Positions 1 through 8,947 of a DNA stretch of 32,815 nucleotides are shown one piece after another. The notes under the pieces are model-generated. The model worked only from the letters and a program-made list of their open reading frames with translations. It did no database searches and had not been told where the DNA came from. The number at the start of each line of letters is the position of its first letter. Position 1 is the stretch's first letter. This DNA comes from JAXGPP01 sp964436865 (GTDB taxonomy: Bacteria > Planctomycetota > Planctomycetia > Pirellulales > Thermoguttaceae): positions 1-32,815 of the forward strand of contig CAYTFK010000041.1 in NCBI GenBank assembly GCA_964436865.1, written 5' to 3'. Both the position numbers and the translations under genes were made by a program.

Positions 1-109
1 CATCGGGCTGATCACGCTCCTGGTCGTTAACGGGCAGGCCACGAACGTCTTGCGGCAGAACGGCATCCGAGTGGGCCTGCTGGGCGCCGACATGTCGCAA
101 TTGCCGTGA
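1..109 (+). CDS. C-terminal end of an unidentified protein (partial)
   Basis: One frame is open from the left edge to a TGA at 107-109 and encodes the last 35 residues of a protein that starts outside the window. The visible tail has a hydrophobic stretch (IGLITLLVV) followed by NVLRQNGIRVGLLGAD. This resembles the C-termini of small planctomycete inner-membrane or hypothetical proteins, but the family cannot be named from so little. It converges on the HzsA-like gene, with about 140 bases between the two stops. Calling it coding rests only on the open frame and its natural-looking composition. Confidence 0.5.
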   Translation, partial: IGLITLLVVNGQATNVLRQNGIRVGLLGADMSQLP

Positions 110-250
110 AGCCGGCGCAAGCTGCGCGGCACGCCGTGTTGCGCGGAGGTCGTGCGTACTGAATACCGAGCGTGCCAAATTAGCGAGCGAACTCCCGGGG
201 CGCGGAATCGCTCACGCTTTGGGTTGCGAGCAGCTCACGAATAGTCCGGG

Positions 251-3200
251 CTACTGCACGTCCGGCATTTCGACCGGTTCGCCGCGGAGAATGCGGGCCT
301 GGTCGTCGGGGAGGTTGACGCCGTAGAAGATGGCGTTGAGATCGATCCACATCGCCAGCCGCCGCCAGTCGTCGTCGGCCAGTTCGACGTCCTCGTGTCC
401 CGCGCGAAGCAGCTTGACAAGCCGGCTGCCCAGCGCGCCGTACATGCCGCCCGGCGGCGTGACCTGGATCTGGTTGCGGCCGCCGAACCGCGGCACGAGA
501 TACTTTTCGGCGTTGGCCGCGTTGGTGCCGTCGCCCCAGAAGGCGTTGGCGTCTTCCATCAGGGCAACGTAAGACCGGGTGAATGTGCCTGCGGGCTCGG
601 CCGTCAGCACGATGTTGCCTTCGGCCTTTTCGCTGCCGTGGCAGCTCACGCAGTGCCGGTCGAGCAGCGGTTGCACGACTTCGGGGAAGCTGAAGGGCCG
701 GCCGCCCCAGCGGCCCGGATCGATCATGGAGGGAGCACGGCCGAGCGCCAGCGGTTCGCTGCCGGTCGGCGGGGGCGCGGTCATCTTCGGTTCATGGCAG
801 CCGACGCAGGAGATGCGTTCGCCCGGCTGCACGTAAGTCACCGAGCGCATCGTCTGCCAGGCGAACCCGTCGGCGTCGAGGGCCTGGAAGAGGAGCGGCT
901 TCCGGGCCGGAACGAGGAACCGTGCCGATCCATCGGCTTCCACCGGCACCGTGCCCAGCACGGCGCGGCCGTTCTCTTCGCGAGCCATGCCCACCGGGGG
1001 CGAGTCGGCCAGTGGCGTCGTCTTGGGGAAGATCTGCACGATCCGCAGTTCCTTGATCCGGCCGCGAGGGATGTCACCCAGGCCGCGATACACGTCGCTG
1101 AGCACGACCTCGCCCGTGGGTTCGGCGTCGTCTGCCAGGTGGCTGGCCAGCACTGGCGGCGCAGGACGCGGGCGCAGCGGGCACGGATTGCTGCTGCCGA
1201 TCGCCGCATCGCGATAGATAAGCTCGCGATTGCCCCAGCGGTCGAGCAGGTAGAGGCCGAGCGCGTCGGGGCGATTCGCCGCGGGTTCCCACTCCAGCGG
1301 ATAGGGGCTGTAGCCGACGAGGAAGAAATCTTCGGAGAGCGGCCACGGTGAATCGTAGTACTCGCGGATATCGCGGCTCTCGGCCTCAGGAAGCGGGATT
1401 TCGGGCGTGATCCGCTCCAGGGCCGTTTCGCCGTCGGCGGCCACGCTGGGATCGACAATCGCCACGGGGCCGCCGGTGATCGAATGATGGGCCGAGGCCG
1501 TGAAGATGATCTTGTTGCTCTCGGGGATCGGCTGGGGCTGGAAGGTGCAGTGCGGCTTCGCGGTCGCATTGCCCCACACGGCCATGGGCGACGTGCCGTC
1601 GGGACGCGAGGCCCAGAGGGTCTGGTGGGTCACCGCGTCGCGGTCGATGTAGTCCCACCGCGCGTAGAGAATATGCCCGGTGTTGGAGACGGCCGGAAAC
1701 CACTCGTTCGTGTCGTGGAACGAGAGCGTCCGCAGGTTGCGCCCGTCGCCGTCCATGCGGTGCAGGGTGTAGACGTCCCAACGCGGGCTGAACTGCGGAC
1801 CGAAGCAGCGGGCGTAGCCGCGCCGCCGGGTAGACATGAAAGCAATCCCGCCGTCGGGCAGCGGGCAAGGCATCACGTCGTCGAACGGCCCGTCGGTCAG
1901 TTGTCGCAAACCCGTGCCGTCGCTGTTGACTTCCCAGACGTGATAGTACTGCCGGTCGGCCGGATCGACGTTGGCAACCTGCGCCGGGTTGAGCGGCCCG
2001 TTGGGGCACTCGACGTAGGAGAAGACGATGCGGCGGCCGTCATAAGAAAGCCGCGGCTCGAGCACGTTGCCGGTCGAGAGCTTGCCCGCCAGGATGTCGC
2101 GGGCGCGGAGCGATTTGCCGGGCTGTTCAAGGACGAACAGGCCGCCGCCCGGCCGCGCCCGCCATCCGTAGTACTGCATCACGAGATGGCTATAGGAGGT
2201 GGGCACGCGCTTGCAGAACAGCAGCTCTTTGAAGTCCAATAGCGGATTGGCCAGCGCGATGCGGCGCTTGAGCAGGCGCGCGGCGGCGTAGAACGCCTTC
2301 GGATCGGACTTGGAGGCGGCCGCGCGGAGTCTTTCGAGTTCTTCGGCCTGCTCGCGGAAAGCACCGCCGCCATGCACCTGCTGCAAACGTGCAACGAGCG
2401 CCTCGGCCTTCTCCAGGTGGCGAGCTGCGGCGGCGGCGAACGTCTCGGGTAGGGCCGCCTCCGTCTGGTCCTGCCGCCGCCAGTCGTCCTGGATCATCAT
2501 CCAGTAGTCGAGCTCAACAAGACCGGTAGAAGCGAGCGATTGTCGAAGCCCCGCAAGTGGCAGATTCTTCTCTGCCGGCGCCGCGAGCCACGACTGGATG
2601 AGCTGCCATCCGCAGGCCGATTTGCCCTGGTACGCACCGATTACCGCCCGCAGCGGCTCTTGCTCTATTGCGGCGTGCAAGCGCAGGCTGAGCAGGCCGT
2701 CGGCGGCCAATCTGCATTCCAGCCGCCAGTCGGAGCGCTCACCCGGCACGATCGCCAGCCCGGAGCGATCCTCGCCATCGGCCAGCACCACGCACGGCCA
2801 GGCATCTTCGACCGAAATCACGACCGGCTCCTCGGCGACGATCGCTTTGTCGCTCAGCAAGCCGTGGCGGTCGAACCACCACAATCGCGGCCCGCCATGC
2901 GGTCCCGCGCCGGCTTGCATCTCGTACGACCACCCGGCTGCGTCTTGCCGCCCGTCGGCAAAGGCTTGCGACGCCTGGAACCGGGCGCCGTCCTGGTAGG
3001 TAATGACCGGGTCCCAGTACGTTGTATCGCAGGCGATAGCGCCCCCCTTATCGACCACGAAGCGAATCGCGTCGCCGGAGCGGACCTTGAGCGTCACCTC
3101 CGGTTCCACTCCCTGGCCATCCTTCCCTTCGAGCGCATGCTGCCATACGGTCTGCTCGTTATGGCGGATCTCAACCCGGACGCCGTCGCCATCCAGATGC

Positions 3201-3658
3201 GCCTTGCGGACTGTTCCGCTGATGCGGATCGCGCCGTCGCGGGGCGCGGTGAACCGCCGGATGGCAGGGCCGCGGTCGCCCGGATGGTGCCAATTGCGGC
3301 CCACGCGGAGCCACGTCTCGTCTCCCTGCCAGTACGTGGATTCGTACCACAGGTCATCGCGATGCTCGAGCCGGGCGTATCCGGCGTCGTGAACGCCCTG
3401 CACGCGGAATGCCCATTCGGCCGCCGCGACTTCGCTGCCGGCCAGCGAGCCTTCAACCAGGAGCGTGTCGGCCAGTCCGTCGACCGGGCGCAAGGTCGTG
3501 TTTGCATTCTTTCCCGCCTGCGGTTCTTGCCGCCGGACAAGGCTTGTGGCCGCGTGATCCGCGAAATGATCGGCCAGTTCGGCCCCAGCGGCGGCACCGC
3601 CAGGATCGCCGCCTGCGAATACTGCCGCAGCCAGGATCAGCTTGATCATTCTCTGCAT
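251..3658 (-). CDS. HzsA-like PD40 beta-propeller di-haem c protein (secreted)
   Basis: The 1135-aa product has a hydrophobic signal-type start (MIKLILAAAVFAGG) and several regions. Residues about 60-225 look like a jelly-roll or galactose-binding-like domain. About 400-480 is helical. About 510-830 is a propeller with PD40/TolB-type blades (VNSDGTGLRQLTDGPFDD). About 840-1115 resembles the hydrazine synthase alpha-subunit domain and carries two haem c sites, CVGCH (951-955) and CVSCH (1003-1007). Anammox HzsA is about 800 residues, so this protein is longer, mostly at the N-terminus. No HzsB or HzsC gene lies nearby, so hydrazine synthesis should not be assumed; such HzsA-related proteins are common in non-anammox Planctomycetes. 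An in-frame GTG at 3670 and an ATG at 3649 are alternative starts; 3658 was chosen because it gives a normal signal peptide. The substrate is unknown and the location is probably periplasmic. Confidence 0.85.
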   Translation of the reverse strand: MQRMIKLILAAAVFAGGDPGGAAAGAELADHFADHAATSLVRRQEPQAGKNANTTLRPVDGLADTLLVEGSLAGSEVAAAEWAFRVQGVHDAGYARLEHRDDLWYESTYWQGDETWLRVGRNWHHPGDRGPAIRRFTAPRDGAIRISGTVRKAHLDGDGVRVEIRHNEQTVWQHALEGKDGQGVEPEVTLKVRSGDAIRFVVDKGGAIACDTTYWDPVITYQDGARFQASQAFADGRQDAAGWSYEMQAGAGPHGGPRLWWFDRHGLLSDKAIVAEEPVVISVEDAWPCVVLADGEDRSGLAIVPGERSDWRLECRLAADGLLSLRLHAAIEQEPLRAVIGAYQGKSACGWQLIQSWLAAPAEKNLPLAGLRQSLASTGLVELDYWMMIQDDWRRQDQTEAALPETFAAAAARHLEKAEALVARLQQVHGGGAFREQAEELERLRAAASKSDPKAFYAAARLLKRRIALANPLLDFKELLFCKRVPTSYSHLVMQYYGWRARPGGGLFVLEQPGKSLRARDILAGKLSTGNVLEPRLSYDGRRIVFSYVECPNGPLNPAQVANVDPADRQYYHVWEVNSDGTGLRQLTDGPFDDVMPCPLPDGGIAFMSTRRRGYARCFGPQFSPRWDVYTLHRMDGDGRNLRTLSFHDTNEWFPAVSNTGHILYARWDYIDRDAVTHQTLWASRPDGTSPMAVWGNATAKPHCTFQPQPIPESNKIIFTASAHHSITGGPVAIVDPSVAADGETALERITPEIPLPEAESRDIREYYDSPWPLSEDFFLVGYSPYPLEWEPAANRPDALGLYLLDRWGNRELIYRDAAIGSSNPCPLRPRPAPPVLASHLADDAEPTGEVVLSDVYRGLGDIPRGRIKELRIVQIFPKTTPLADSPPVGMAREENGRAVLGTVPVEADGSARFLVPARKPLLFQALDADGFAWQTMRSVTYVQPGERISCVGCHEPKMTAPPPTGSEPLALGRAPSMIDPGRWGGRPFSFPEVVQPLLDRHCVSCHGSEKAEGNIVLTAEPAGTFTRSYVALMEDANAFWGDGTNAANAEKYLVPRFGGRNQIQVTPPGGMYGALGSRLVKLLRAGHEDVELADDDWRRLAMWIDLNAIFYGVNLPDDQARILRGEPVEMPDVQ

Positions 3659-3878
3659 GGCGATGACCACATCGAGGGGCGTTTTCGGCCGATCCGTTTC
3701 CGTCTTGCCGGCGCAGTTCGTTCAGGTACCACGCTACCACGGTAGATCATGGGGTGCGCGTGGCTTGAATGTCAAGCTGATTATCGATCTTCAGCCTGAA
3801 CGTGCAACGAGTGTGCCGGTCATCGGGCCCGATTCGCCGGTAGCGAAGTCGATCGGGTCGCAGGTCTGGCGGAACGCC

Positions 3879-4181
3879 TTATTCCAGCCGCTTCTGGAAC
3901 TTGTCCTGCACGACTTCTTTCAGCCGGGCGACCACTGGCGAAGCGAGGATATTGCCCAAGAGCGGAACGTCGATCACCACGTGGACGTCCTGCAGATCGA
4001 CCGACAGCCGCGCTTCGAAGCCGATCCCCGCCAGGCGGACTGAGGACCGATCGGCCGACCACTCGGTTTGATGCACTACCGCGCCGAGGTTCTTCTGCAC
4101 TTCGGCAACCACCTGTTCGAGACGCTGGCGGGCGTCGTCGAGCGTCCGACCGTGCCGGACGGAGAGGTTCACGAGCGACAT
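3879..4181 (-). CDS. polyhydroxyalkanoic acid system family protein
   Basis: This 100-aa protein matches the PHA_gran_rgn family of short proteins linked to polyhydroxyalkanoate granules. The N-terminus (MSLVNLSVRHGRTLDDARQR), the central GIGFEARLSVDLQDV and the closing VPLLGNILASPVV fit that family's pattern of a charged start followed by an amphipathic beta region. The start lies 11 bases after the stop of the kinase gene, and its ribosome site GAGGA overlaps the kinase TGA, so the two are probably translated from one message. No PHA synthase or phasin gene is in the window, so a role in granule biology is taken from the family name and not from context. It could instead be a general small envelope or lipid-binding protein. 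Confidence 0.75.
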   Translation of the reverse strand: MSLVNLSVRHGRTLDDARQRLEQVVAEVQKNLGAVVHQTEWSADRSSVRLAGIGFEARLSVDLQDVHVVIDVPLLGNILASPVVARLKEVVQDKFQKRLE

Positions 4182-4192
4182 GGAGGCAGTCC

Positions 4193-5317
4193 TCAGGGCG
4201 TGCCGTCGACCGGCTCGCTCAAGTCGCGGAGCCAGAGGCGGATTTCGTTGTCGTATTCGCTCGACAGGTTTCCCTTGACGAGTTGCCGCTGGATGCTGGC
4301 CGGCCCGCAGGGATCGAATTCGGCTTCTTCGGCGCTGGAGAACCGCTCCGCCGGATCACACGCAATGAGCCGCTGGCAAAACCTGATCAACTGATCGTTG
4401 CGGACGACTTCCGCCGGCAGGATCTTCTCAAGTTCCGCGGGGAGCGATTCCTTTGCCGCGATCAGCTCCCCCCTGGTTTCGATGCCGGCGAACAGCGGAG
4501 CGCCGGCGAGCAGTTCGAGGAGCACGTAACCCAGGCTCGCCAGATCGGATCGCGGCGAGGCGAGCTCCCCGCGGTGCAGTTCCGGCGCGGCATAGGCGGG
4601 TGTCCAACTCCGGTAGGGCGGGTTCTCGTCGATGAGAAAGGCCGATCCGACATCGACGATCTTGGCGTTGCCGGTCCGTTTGAGCATGATGTTGGCCGGC
4701 TTGAGGTCGCCATGGACGATCCCCGCCTGGTGCAGTGCCGCCAGCGCGGCCAGACAATCGCGGATCACCGCCAGGGCGACGCCGGCCTTGATCCGCGGCT
4801 GGCTCCTGCCGCCGGTGACCACAACCTTGTTCAGGTAACCCCAGCGTTCGTCGTCCACCCGGCTGCGGAGCCGCTCGAGCGTCGAGGACGTCAACAGCGA
4901 ACGGATGTCGCAGCCGTCGACCCACTCCATGACCATGACGCGGACGCGGCCCTGCATGACCCAGTCCTGGACGTCGAGCAGGTTGTCCTGCTGGATCCGC
5001 GCCACGTGCGCCGCCACGCGGCCCATCGAAACCATCGCCTCCTCGTAGGCCTCTTCGTCAAGATACCGCGCCGGCGAATAGGCCTTGAGCGCGACCGGCA
5101 GACTGAAGGCGTCGCCCCCCTGCCGCAGACTAAGGAACACTATCCCCTGGCTGCCCGAGCCGAGACGGCGGAGGAGAGTGTGCTGGGCGATCCAGGCGAC
5201 GCTCGGCCGCTCAAGGATCGAGTTGTACTGGACCGTCAGTTCGCCGGTCACCGGGATCGCGTGATCGGCCCTCCAGGTCCGGGTGCCGTAATCGCTGCTG
5301 TACTCGGTCGCCAACAT
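4193..5317 (-). CDS. Ser/Thr protein kinase with DVG in place of DFG
   Basis: This 374-aa cytoplasmic Hanks-type kinase has a glycine loop GSGSQG (53-58), the VALK lysine (K78), a catalytic loop HGDLKPAN (202-209, HGD instead of HRD) and APE (244-246). The magnesium motif reads VDVG (221-224), so DFG has become DVG, but the aspartate is kept. There is no transmembrane segment or sensor domain; about 45 residues precede the kinase fold and about 40 follow it. An in-frame TTG at 5329 would add four residues, but GGAG just before the ATG at 5317 favours the shorter start. It is cotranscribed with the PHA-family gene and is divergent from the glycan operon starting at 5588. All catalytic residues are present, so activity is likely. 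The target is unknown. Confidence 0.88.
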   Translation of the reverse strand: MLATEYSSDYGTRTWRADHAIPVTGELTVQYNSILERPSVAWIAQHTLLRRLGSGSQGIVFLSLRQGGDAFSLPVALKAYSPARYLDEEAYEEAMVSMGRVAAHVARIQQDNLLDVQDWVMQGRVRVMVMEWVDGCDIRSLLTSSTLERLRSRVDDERWGYLNKVVVTGGRSQPRIKAGVALAVIRDCLAALAALHQAGIVHGDLKPANIMLKRTGNAKIVDVGSAFLIDENPPYRSWTPAYAAPELHRGELASPRSDLASLGYVLLELLAGAPLFAGIETRGELIAAKESLPAELEKILPAEVVRNDQLIRFCQRLIACDPAERFSSAEEAEFDPCGPASIQRQLVKGNLSSEYDNEIRLWLRDLSEPVDGTP

Positions 5318-5587
5318 CAGTCTCCGCAAGAGGGTAGAAGCACGGTGAATATCGGTTGCTGCTGGAGACAGGGTATTGCGGCCGACGGTTCATCCATTCT
5401 ACCGCGACACCGGCTCCAAGGCGCACTCCCGCAACAGGTGGGGCGGCAACCACGCCAGGTGGGCTCGTGCCTGGAAACTGCGGTGGCTCAAAGACATAAT
5501 GATGCCCGCGTATTGACGAAATCGTCCCGAATGCGGGCGCACCACGAACCTGCCACCCGGCGAATCCGTTCCACAGGAGATCTTTCC

Positions 5588-7006
5588 ATGGCTTGTACCG
5601 GTCGCATGACGCTCTTCGGAGGGTTCGCCGCACTTTGGCTCGCGAGCATCGCTGCCCTGGCGACGGCCGACGAAGCGGCGGCCGATCGGTGGCAGACGGT
5701 CCGCCGAATCGCGATCGACGATAACGTGTGGCACTGGAACTCGGCGTCGTGGGATCAGGACAAGATCATCTCGGTGGGCGACTTTCAGTACACGGTGTAT
5801 TGGGACACGGATCGCGTGATGGTGCTCGTCCGCCGCGACCTGCGCGACGACCGCGTCGAACGGCTTCGGCTGGAAGGCTTCACCCTCTCGGCCGACGACG
5901 CGCACCGCAACACGTGCCTGGGCGTAAGCCGGTCCGACGGCCGCCTGCACCTCTCATGGGACCACCACAACAATCCCCTCCGTTATGCGCGGACTCGCGC
6001 AAGGTTCCTCACCGATCCGCCGGCAGCCCTGAGCGCTGCCGATATTGAGCCGCCCCAGCCGATCGGCAGCGAGCCCGAAATGGAGGCCCGGGTGACCTAC
6101 CCGCGTTTCTTCAACGACCCGGCCGGAAACCTCTTTCTCTGCTATCGGCTGGGCGGATCGGGCAACGGCGAGAACTACCTCCACCGCTACGACGCGGAGA
6201 AAGGAACCTGGAGCCGCCTCGGACGGTTGTTCAGCTTGCGCGGCGTTTATCCGCCGTGGAACAACAGCACGACGCGGAACGCCTATTTGCACGACCTGGT
6301 GTTCGACGCCGCCGGCCGGCTCCACGCAAGCTGGGTCTACCGCGAGGCCGGGGCCACCTGGGCCAGCAACCACGACCTCCACTATGCAGCGAGCGACGAT
6401 AGCGGACTCACCTGGCGCAATAGCGCCGGGGAGGTCGTGGGAGATCTGGAGCGGGGCGATCCGATTGAGCTGGCCGATCCGGGCATCGTCGTTCGCGAGA
6501 TACCCGTGTATTCGTGGATGATGAACGCCGGGTGCATGGCGATTGATTCGAAGAACCGGCCGCATGTCGTGACCTTCAAGCTCCCGGGCGTACACCGGCC
6601 GGCTAAACTCGCCCACGACCCGCCGGCGGAAGTCATGGCCCAGCTTCGCTTCGTCCATTACTGGCGGGCCGACGACGGCACATGGCATGGCGGCGAACCG
6701 ATCGCCGACGAGGGCGCCGAAGGCGGCGTCCGACGGGGCGACATGGTTTTCGACGACAATGACAACCTGTACTTCTTCTACCATCCGCGCGGCACGGCGG
6801 AGGGCTTCCGCTGTCTTGAGTCGCGAGCGGCCGACGGCTGGAAGACGTGGCAGAGCTATTCGCTCACCGGGCCGGAGATCACGGGGCTCGACGCCTCGAA
6901 GCACGACCGGGCGCGGTGGCGCGAGCAGGGCGTGCTGTCGTTCACCGCCCGTTTCGGCGACAACGGCTTCGGCATCGTCGATCTGCGGCTCAAAGCCGGC
7001 CAGTAG
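5588..7006 (+). CDS. secreted BNR_4 repeat-containing protein
   Basis: The ATG has a good ribosome site (AGGAGA, 8 bases upstream) and begins a signal peptide (FGGFAALWLASIAALATA). The 472-aa mature region has the look of the BNR_4 family, a seven-bladed propeller related to PL24/PL25 ulvan lyases and to sialidase-like folds. Conserved-looking pieces include DDAHRNTCLGVS, HLSWDHHNNPLRYAR, VTYPRFF and WVYREAG. The open frame runs far upstream, antisense to the kinase, but that part is not coding. It is the first gene of a four-gene operon, 19 bases before the next gene. Binding or cleavage of an algal or animal polysaccharide is likely; whether it is a lyase, a glycosidase or only a binding protein cannot be told from sequence. 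Confidence 0.85.
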   Translation: MACTGRMTLFGGFAALWLASIAALATADEAAADRWQTVRRIAIDDNVWHWNSASWDQDKIISVGDFQYTVYWDTDRVMVLVRRDLRDDRVERLRLEGFTLSADDAHRNTCLGVSRSDGRLHLSWDHHNNPLRYARTRARFLTDPPAALSAADIEPPQPIGSEPEMEARVTYPRFFNDPAGNLFLCYRLGGSGNGENYLHRYDAEKGTWSRLGRLFSLRGVYPPWNNSTTRNAYLHDLVFDAAGRLHASWVYREAGATWASNHDLHYAASDDSGLTWRNSAGEVVGDLERGDPIELADPGIVVREIPVYSWMMNAGCMAIDSKNRPHVVTFKLPGVHRPAKLAHDPPAEVMAQLRFVHYWRADDGTWHGGEPIADEGAEGGVRRGDMVFDDNDNLYFFYHPRGTAEGFRCLESRAADGWKTWQSYSLTGPEITGLDASKHDRARWREQGVLSFTARFGDNGFGIVDLRLKAGQ

Positions 7007-7025
7007 GTCGTTGGGGAGCACGATC

Positions 7026-7820
7026 GTGGCAAAGATCTACTACGTCGGCGACTGGGCTCTCCTCCTGGGGCCCGTGTTCGCCGAGAGCCCGTTCAATTAC
7101 GAGTTCAAGGGGACCGACATCTTCAACTACGGCCGCTGGCTCAAGGAGGCCCTGGAGTCGACCGGCGAGCATCAGGTGGAGAGCGTGCCTTCATGGGAGT
7201 TCTACCGCCTGCCGCCGGGTCGCTACGAAGAGATACTCCGCGAGTACGATGTGGTCGTGTTTTCCGACGTCGAAGGAAAACTCTTCCAACTCGATCCGGC
7301 GTTCTTCGACCGCAGCAAGTTCGGCCGACAAGTGCTCACGTTTCCCGACCGCGTGCGGCTCACGGTCGAGGCGATCCGCGACGGGCTGGGGGCGATGTTC
7401 CTGGGCGGATGGCTGAGCTTCACTGGCGCGCTGGGGAAAGGTGGCTGGGGCCGAACCGGCCTGGCCGAGATCTTGCCCGTGGAGTGCCTCCCGTACGAGG
7501 ACCTCCGCGAGAGCACCGAGGGTTACACGGCTGAAGCCGTTCTGCCGGGTCATCCATTACTGGCCGGCATCGAGCTTTCCACGCTGCCGCCGATCCTGGG
7601 CTACAACATCGTGCGGCCCCGCAGCGGCTGCGAGGTCGTCGCTCGGTGGGGCGGGTACGGCGATCCGATGCTCGCGGTGGGGCAGTTCGGCCGCGGCCAC
7701 GTGCTGGCGTACACGTCGGACCCCGCGCCGCACTGGGGCTGCAATTTCGTCTGCTGGGAACACTACGCTCGCTTCTGGCTCAATGCCTGCCGGTGGGCCG
7801 CGGCCGGACGGCATCGTTGA
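7026..7820 (+). CDS. class I glutamine amidotransferase-like protein (PF07090 type)
   Basis: The start is a GTG with GGGGAG seven bases upstream; no ATG is in a usable place. The 264-aa protein has no signal peptide. It resembles the 'putative glutamine amidotransferase' family (GATase1-like): an early KIYYVGDW strand, VVVFSDVEGKLF, GAMFLGGWLSFTG in the nucleophile-elbow region, and a closing GRGHVLAYTSDPAPHWG. The family usually lacks the full Cys-His-Glu triad, and I see no cysteine at the GG(W/Y)xSF elbow, so true glutaminase activity is doubtful. In planctomycete genomes the family often sits beside secreted sugar-active proteins, as here. The job within the operon is unknown. Confidence 0.8.
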   Translation: MAKIYYVGDWALLLGPVFAESPFNYEFKGTDIFNYGRWLKEALESTGEHQVESVPSWEFYRLPPGRYEEILREYDVVVFSDVEGKLFQLDPAFFDRSKFGRQVLTFPDRVRLTVEAIRDGLGAMFLGGWLSFTGALGKGGWGRTGLAEILPVECLPYEDLRESTEGYTAEAVLPGHPLLAGIELSTLPPILGYNIVRPRSGCEVVARWGGYGDPMLAVGQFGRGHVLAYTSDPAPHWGCNFVCWEHYARFWLNACRWAAAGRHR

Positions 7821-7840
7821 ACACACTCGAAGGACCTTCC

Positions 7841-8947
7841 ATGAAGACAACTGCCTGCCTGGCGATGATCCTCGTCGCGTGCCTGTCGATCGCAATGCCG
7901 GCGGGCGCGGCGTCGCCCGAAAGAGAGATTCTCGTCGGCGTGAACTACTTCGCCGGCTGGTGGGAGCCCGAGCCGAACAAGTGGCACACTCAAGACGGCC
8001 GCGATTGGCGCGAGGACTATCCCCAGCGCGTGCCGCTCCTGGGCCAGTACAACGACCAGGCGACGATGGACAAAGAGATTGTCGCCGCCGCGGATCACGG
8101 CGTCGATTTCTTCGCGATCCTCTGGTACGGCGCCGAGTCGCGCGAGAGCCCCCACCCGCACGGCGCGCTGTTGAATCGCGGCGTGGAGCACTTCATGGCC
8201 TCGCCGCACGCGGGACGGCTCAAGTTCATGATCGAGTACTGCAACCACCCGCCGTTCGGCATCAAGTCGGAGGCGCGGTGGAACGAGTGCGTCCAGACGT
8301 GGATCGCGGCGATGAAGCACCCCAGCTATCTCCGCGTCGGCGGGCGGTGCGTGTTCAAGGTCCACGGCGGCCATTACTTCCTGCTCGAGAACGACCGCGA
8401 CATGGCCCGCAGCCGCGCCCGGCTCGACGCCCTCCGCCAGGCGGCCCGCGACGCGGGAGTGGGCGAACTCGTGATCGGCGTCGGCGTGGGCGATGCCGAG
8501 CCGATCCCGGCCGGGCATTGGGCCGAACAACTGTTCGATTTCACCGCCAGCTACATGGGCATCCCGCAGATTCCGCAACGGGAAGAAGACTATCCGTTTA
8601 CTGATCTCCGGGCGTACATCGCCGAAGGCCGGCTCAAGCACGCCGCCGATGCGGTGCCCTATCTGCCGTTCGCCGCCGCGGGCTGGAACCCGCGCCCCTG
8701 GGGCGATCCCCGGCCGCGGTTCACGCTCCCCACGCGACAGGAGTGGACCGAGTCGCTCGTCGAAATGAAATCGCACCTGTCACAGCACCGGTTTGGGCTG
8801 CCCCTGCCGGACGGCGGCGTCCAGCCGGCCTTCACTATCTACGCCTGGAACGAGTTCGGCGAAGGAGGCATGGTCGCCCCGACGCAGGGCGAGCAGTACA
8901 TGAAGCTCGAAGCGATCCGGGAAGTGTTTGGGGCCGACAAGCCATGA
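7841..8947 (+). CDS. secreted GH99/WbsX-like glycoside hydrolase-type protein
   Basis: The 368-aa product starts with a clear signal peptide (TACLAMILVACLSIAMPAGAA) and a purine-rich site AAGGA before the ATG. The mature part looks like a TIM barrel of the GH99-like/WbsX group: VGVNYFAGWW, DKEIVAAADHGVDFFAILWYG, KFMIEYCNHPPF and a final YAWNEFGEGGMVAPTQGEQY, where the WNEFGEG segment corresponds to the family's conserved WNEW.EG loop. GH99 and relatives act on mannose-containing or complex glycans, and WbsX members are annotated in polysaccharide synthesis. With a signal peptide and secreted neighbours, extracellular glycan breakdown is the better guess. The gene follows the amidotransferase-like gene by 20 bases and overlaps the next start by ATGA. 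Confidence 0.8.
   Translation: MKTTACLAMILVACLSIAMPAGAASPEREILVGVNYFAGWWEPEPNKWHTQDGRDWREDYPQRVPLLGQYNDQATMDKEIVAAADHGVDFFAILWYGAESRESPHPHGALLNRGVEHFMASPHAGRLKFMIEYCNHPPFGIKSEARWNECVQTWIAAMKHPSYLRVGGRCVFKVHGGHYFLLENDRDMARSRARLDALRQAARDAGVGELVIGVGVGDAEPIPAGHWAEQLFDFTASYMGIPQIPQREEDYPFTDLRAYIAEGRLKHAADAVPYLPFAAAGWNPRPWGDPRPRFTLPTRQEWTESLVEMKSHLSQHRFGLPLPDGGVQPAFTIYAWNEFGEGGMVAPTQGEQYMKLEAIREVFGADKP

Noticed and set aside
395..3745. Long plus-strand open frames (318 and 401 codons) opposite the HzsA-like gene
   Set aside because: They lie antisense to a gene with clear domains and haem motifs, and their composition (rich in R, H, P, V, A) is what high-GC third positions produce on the other strand.
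3720..3760. CTACCACGGTAG inverted repeat before the HzsA-like gene
   Set aside because: A five-base stem with a two-base loop is too small to call an operator or terminator.
4283..5587. Upstream extension of the BNR_4 reading frame
   Set aside because: This part is antisense to the DVG kinase; the signal peptide and AGGAGA site fix the true start at 5588.
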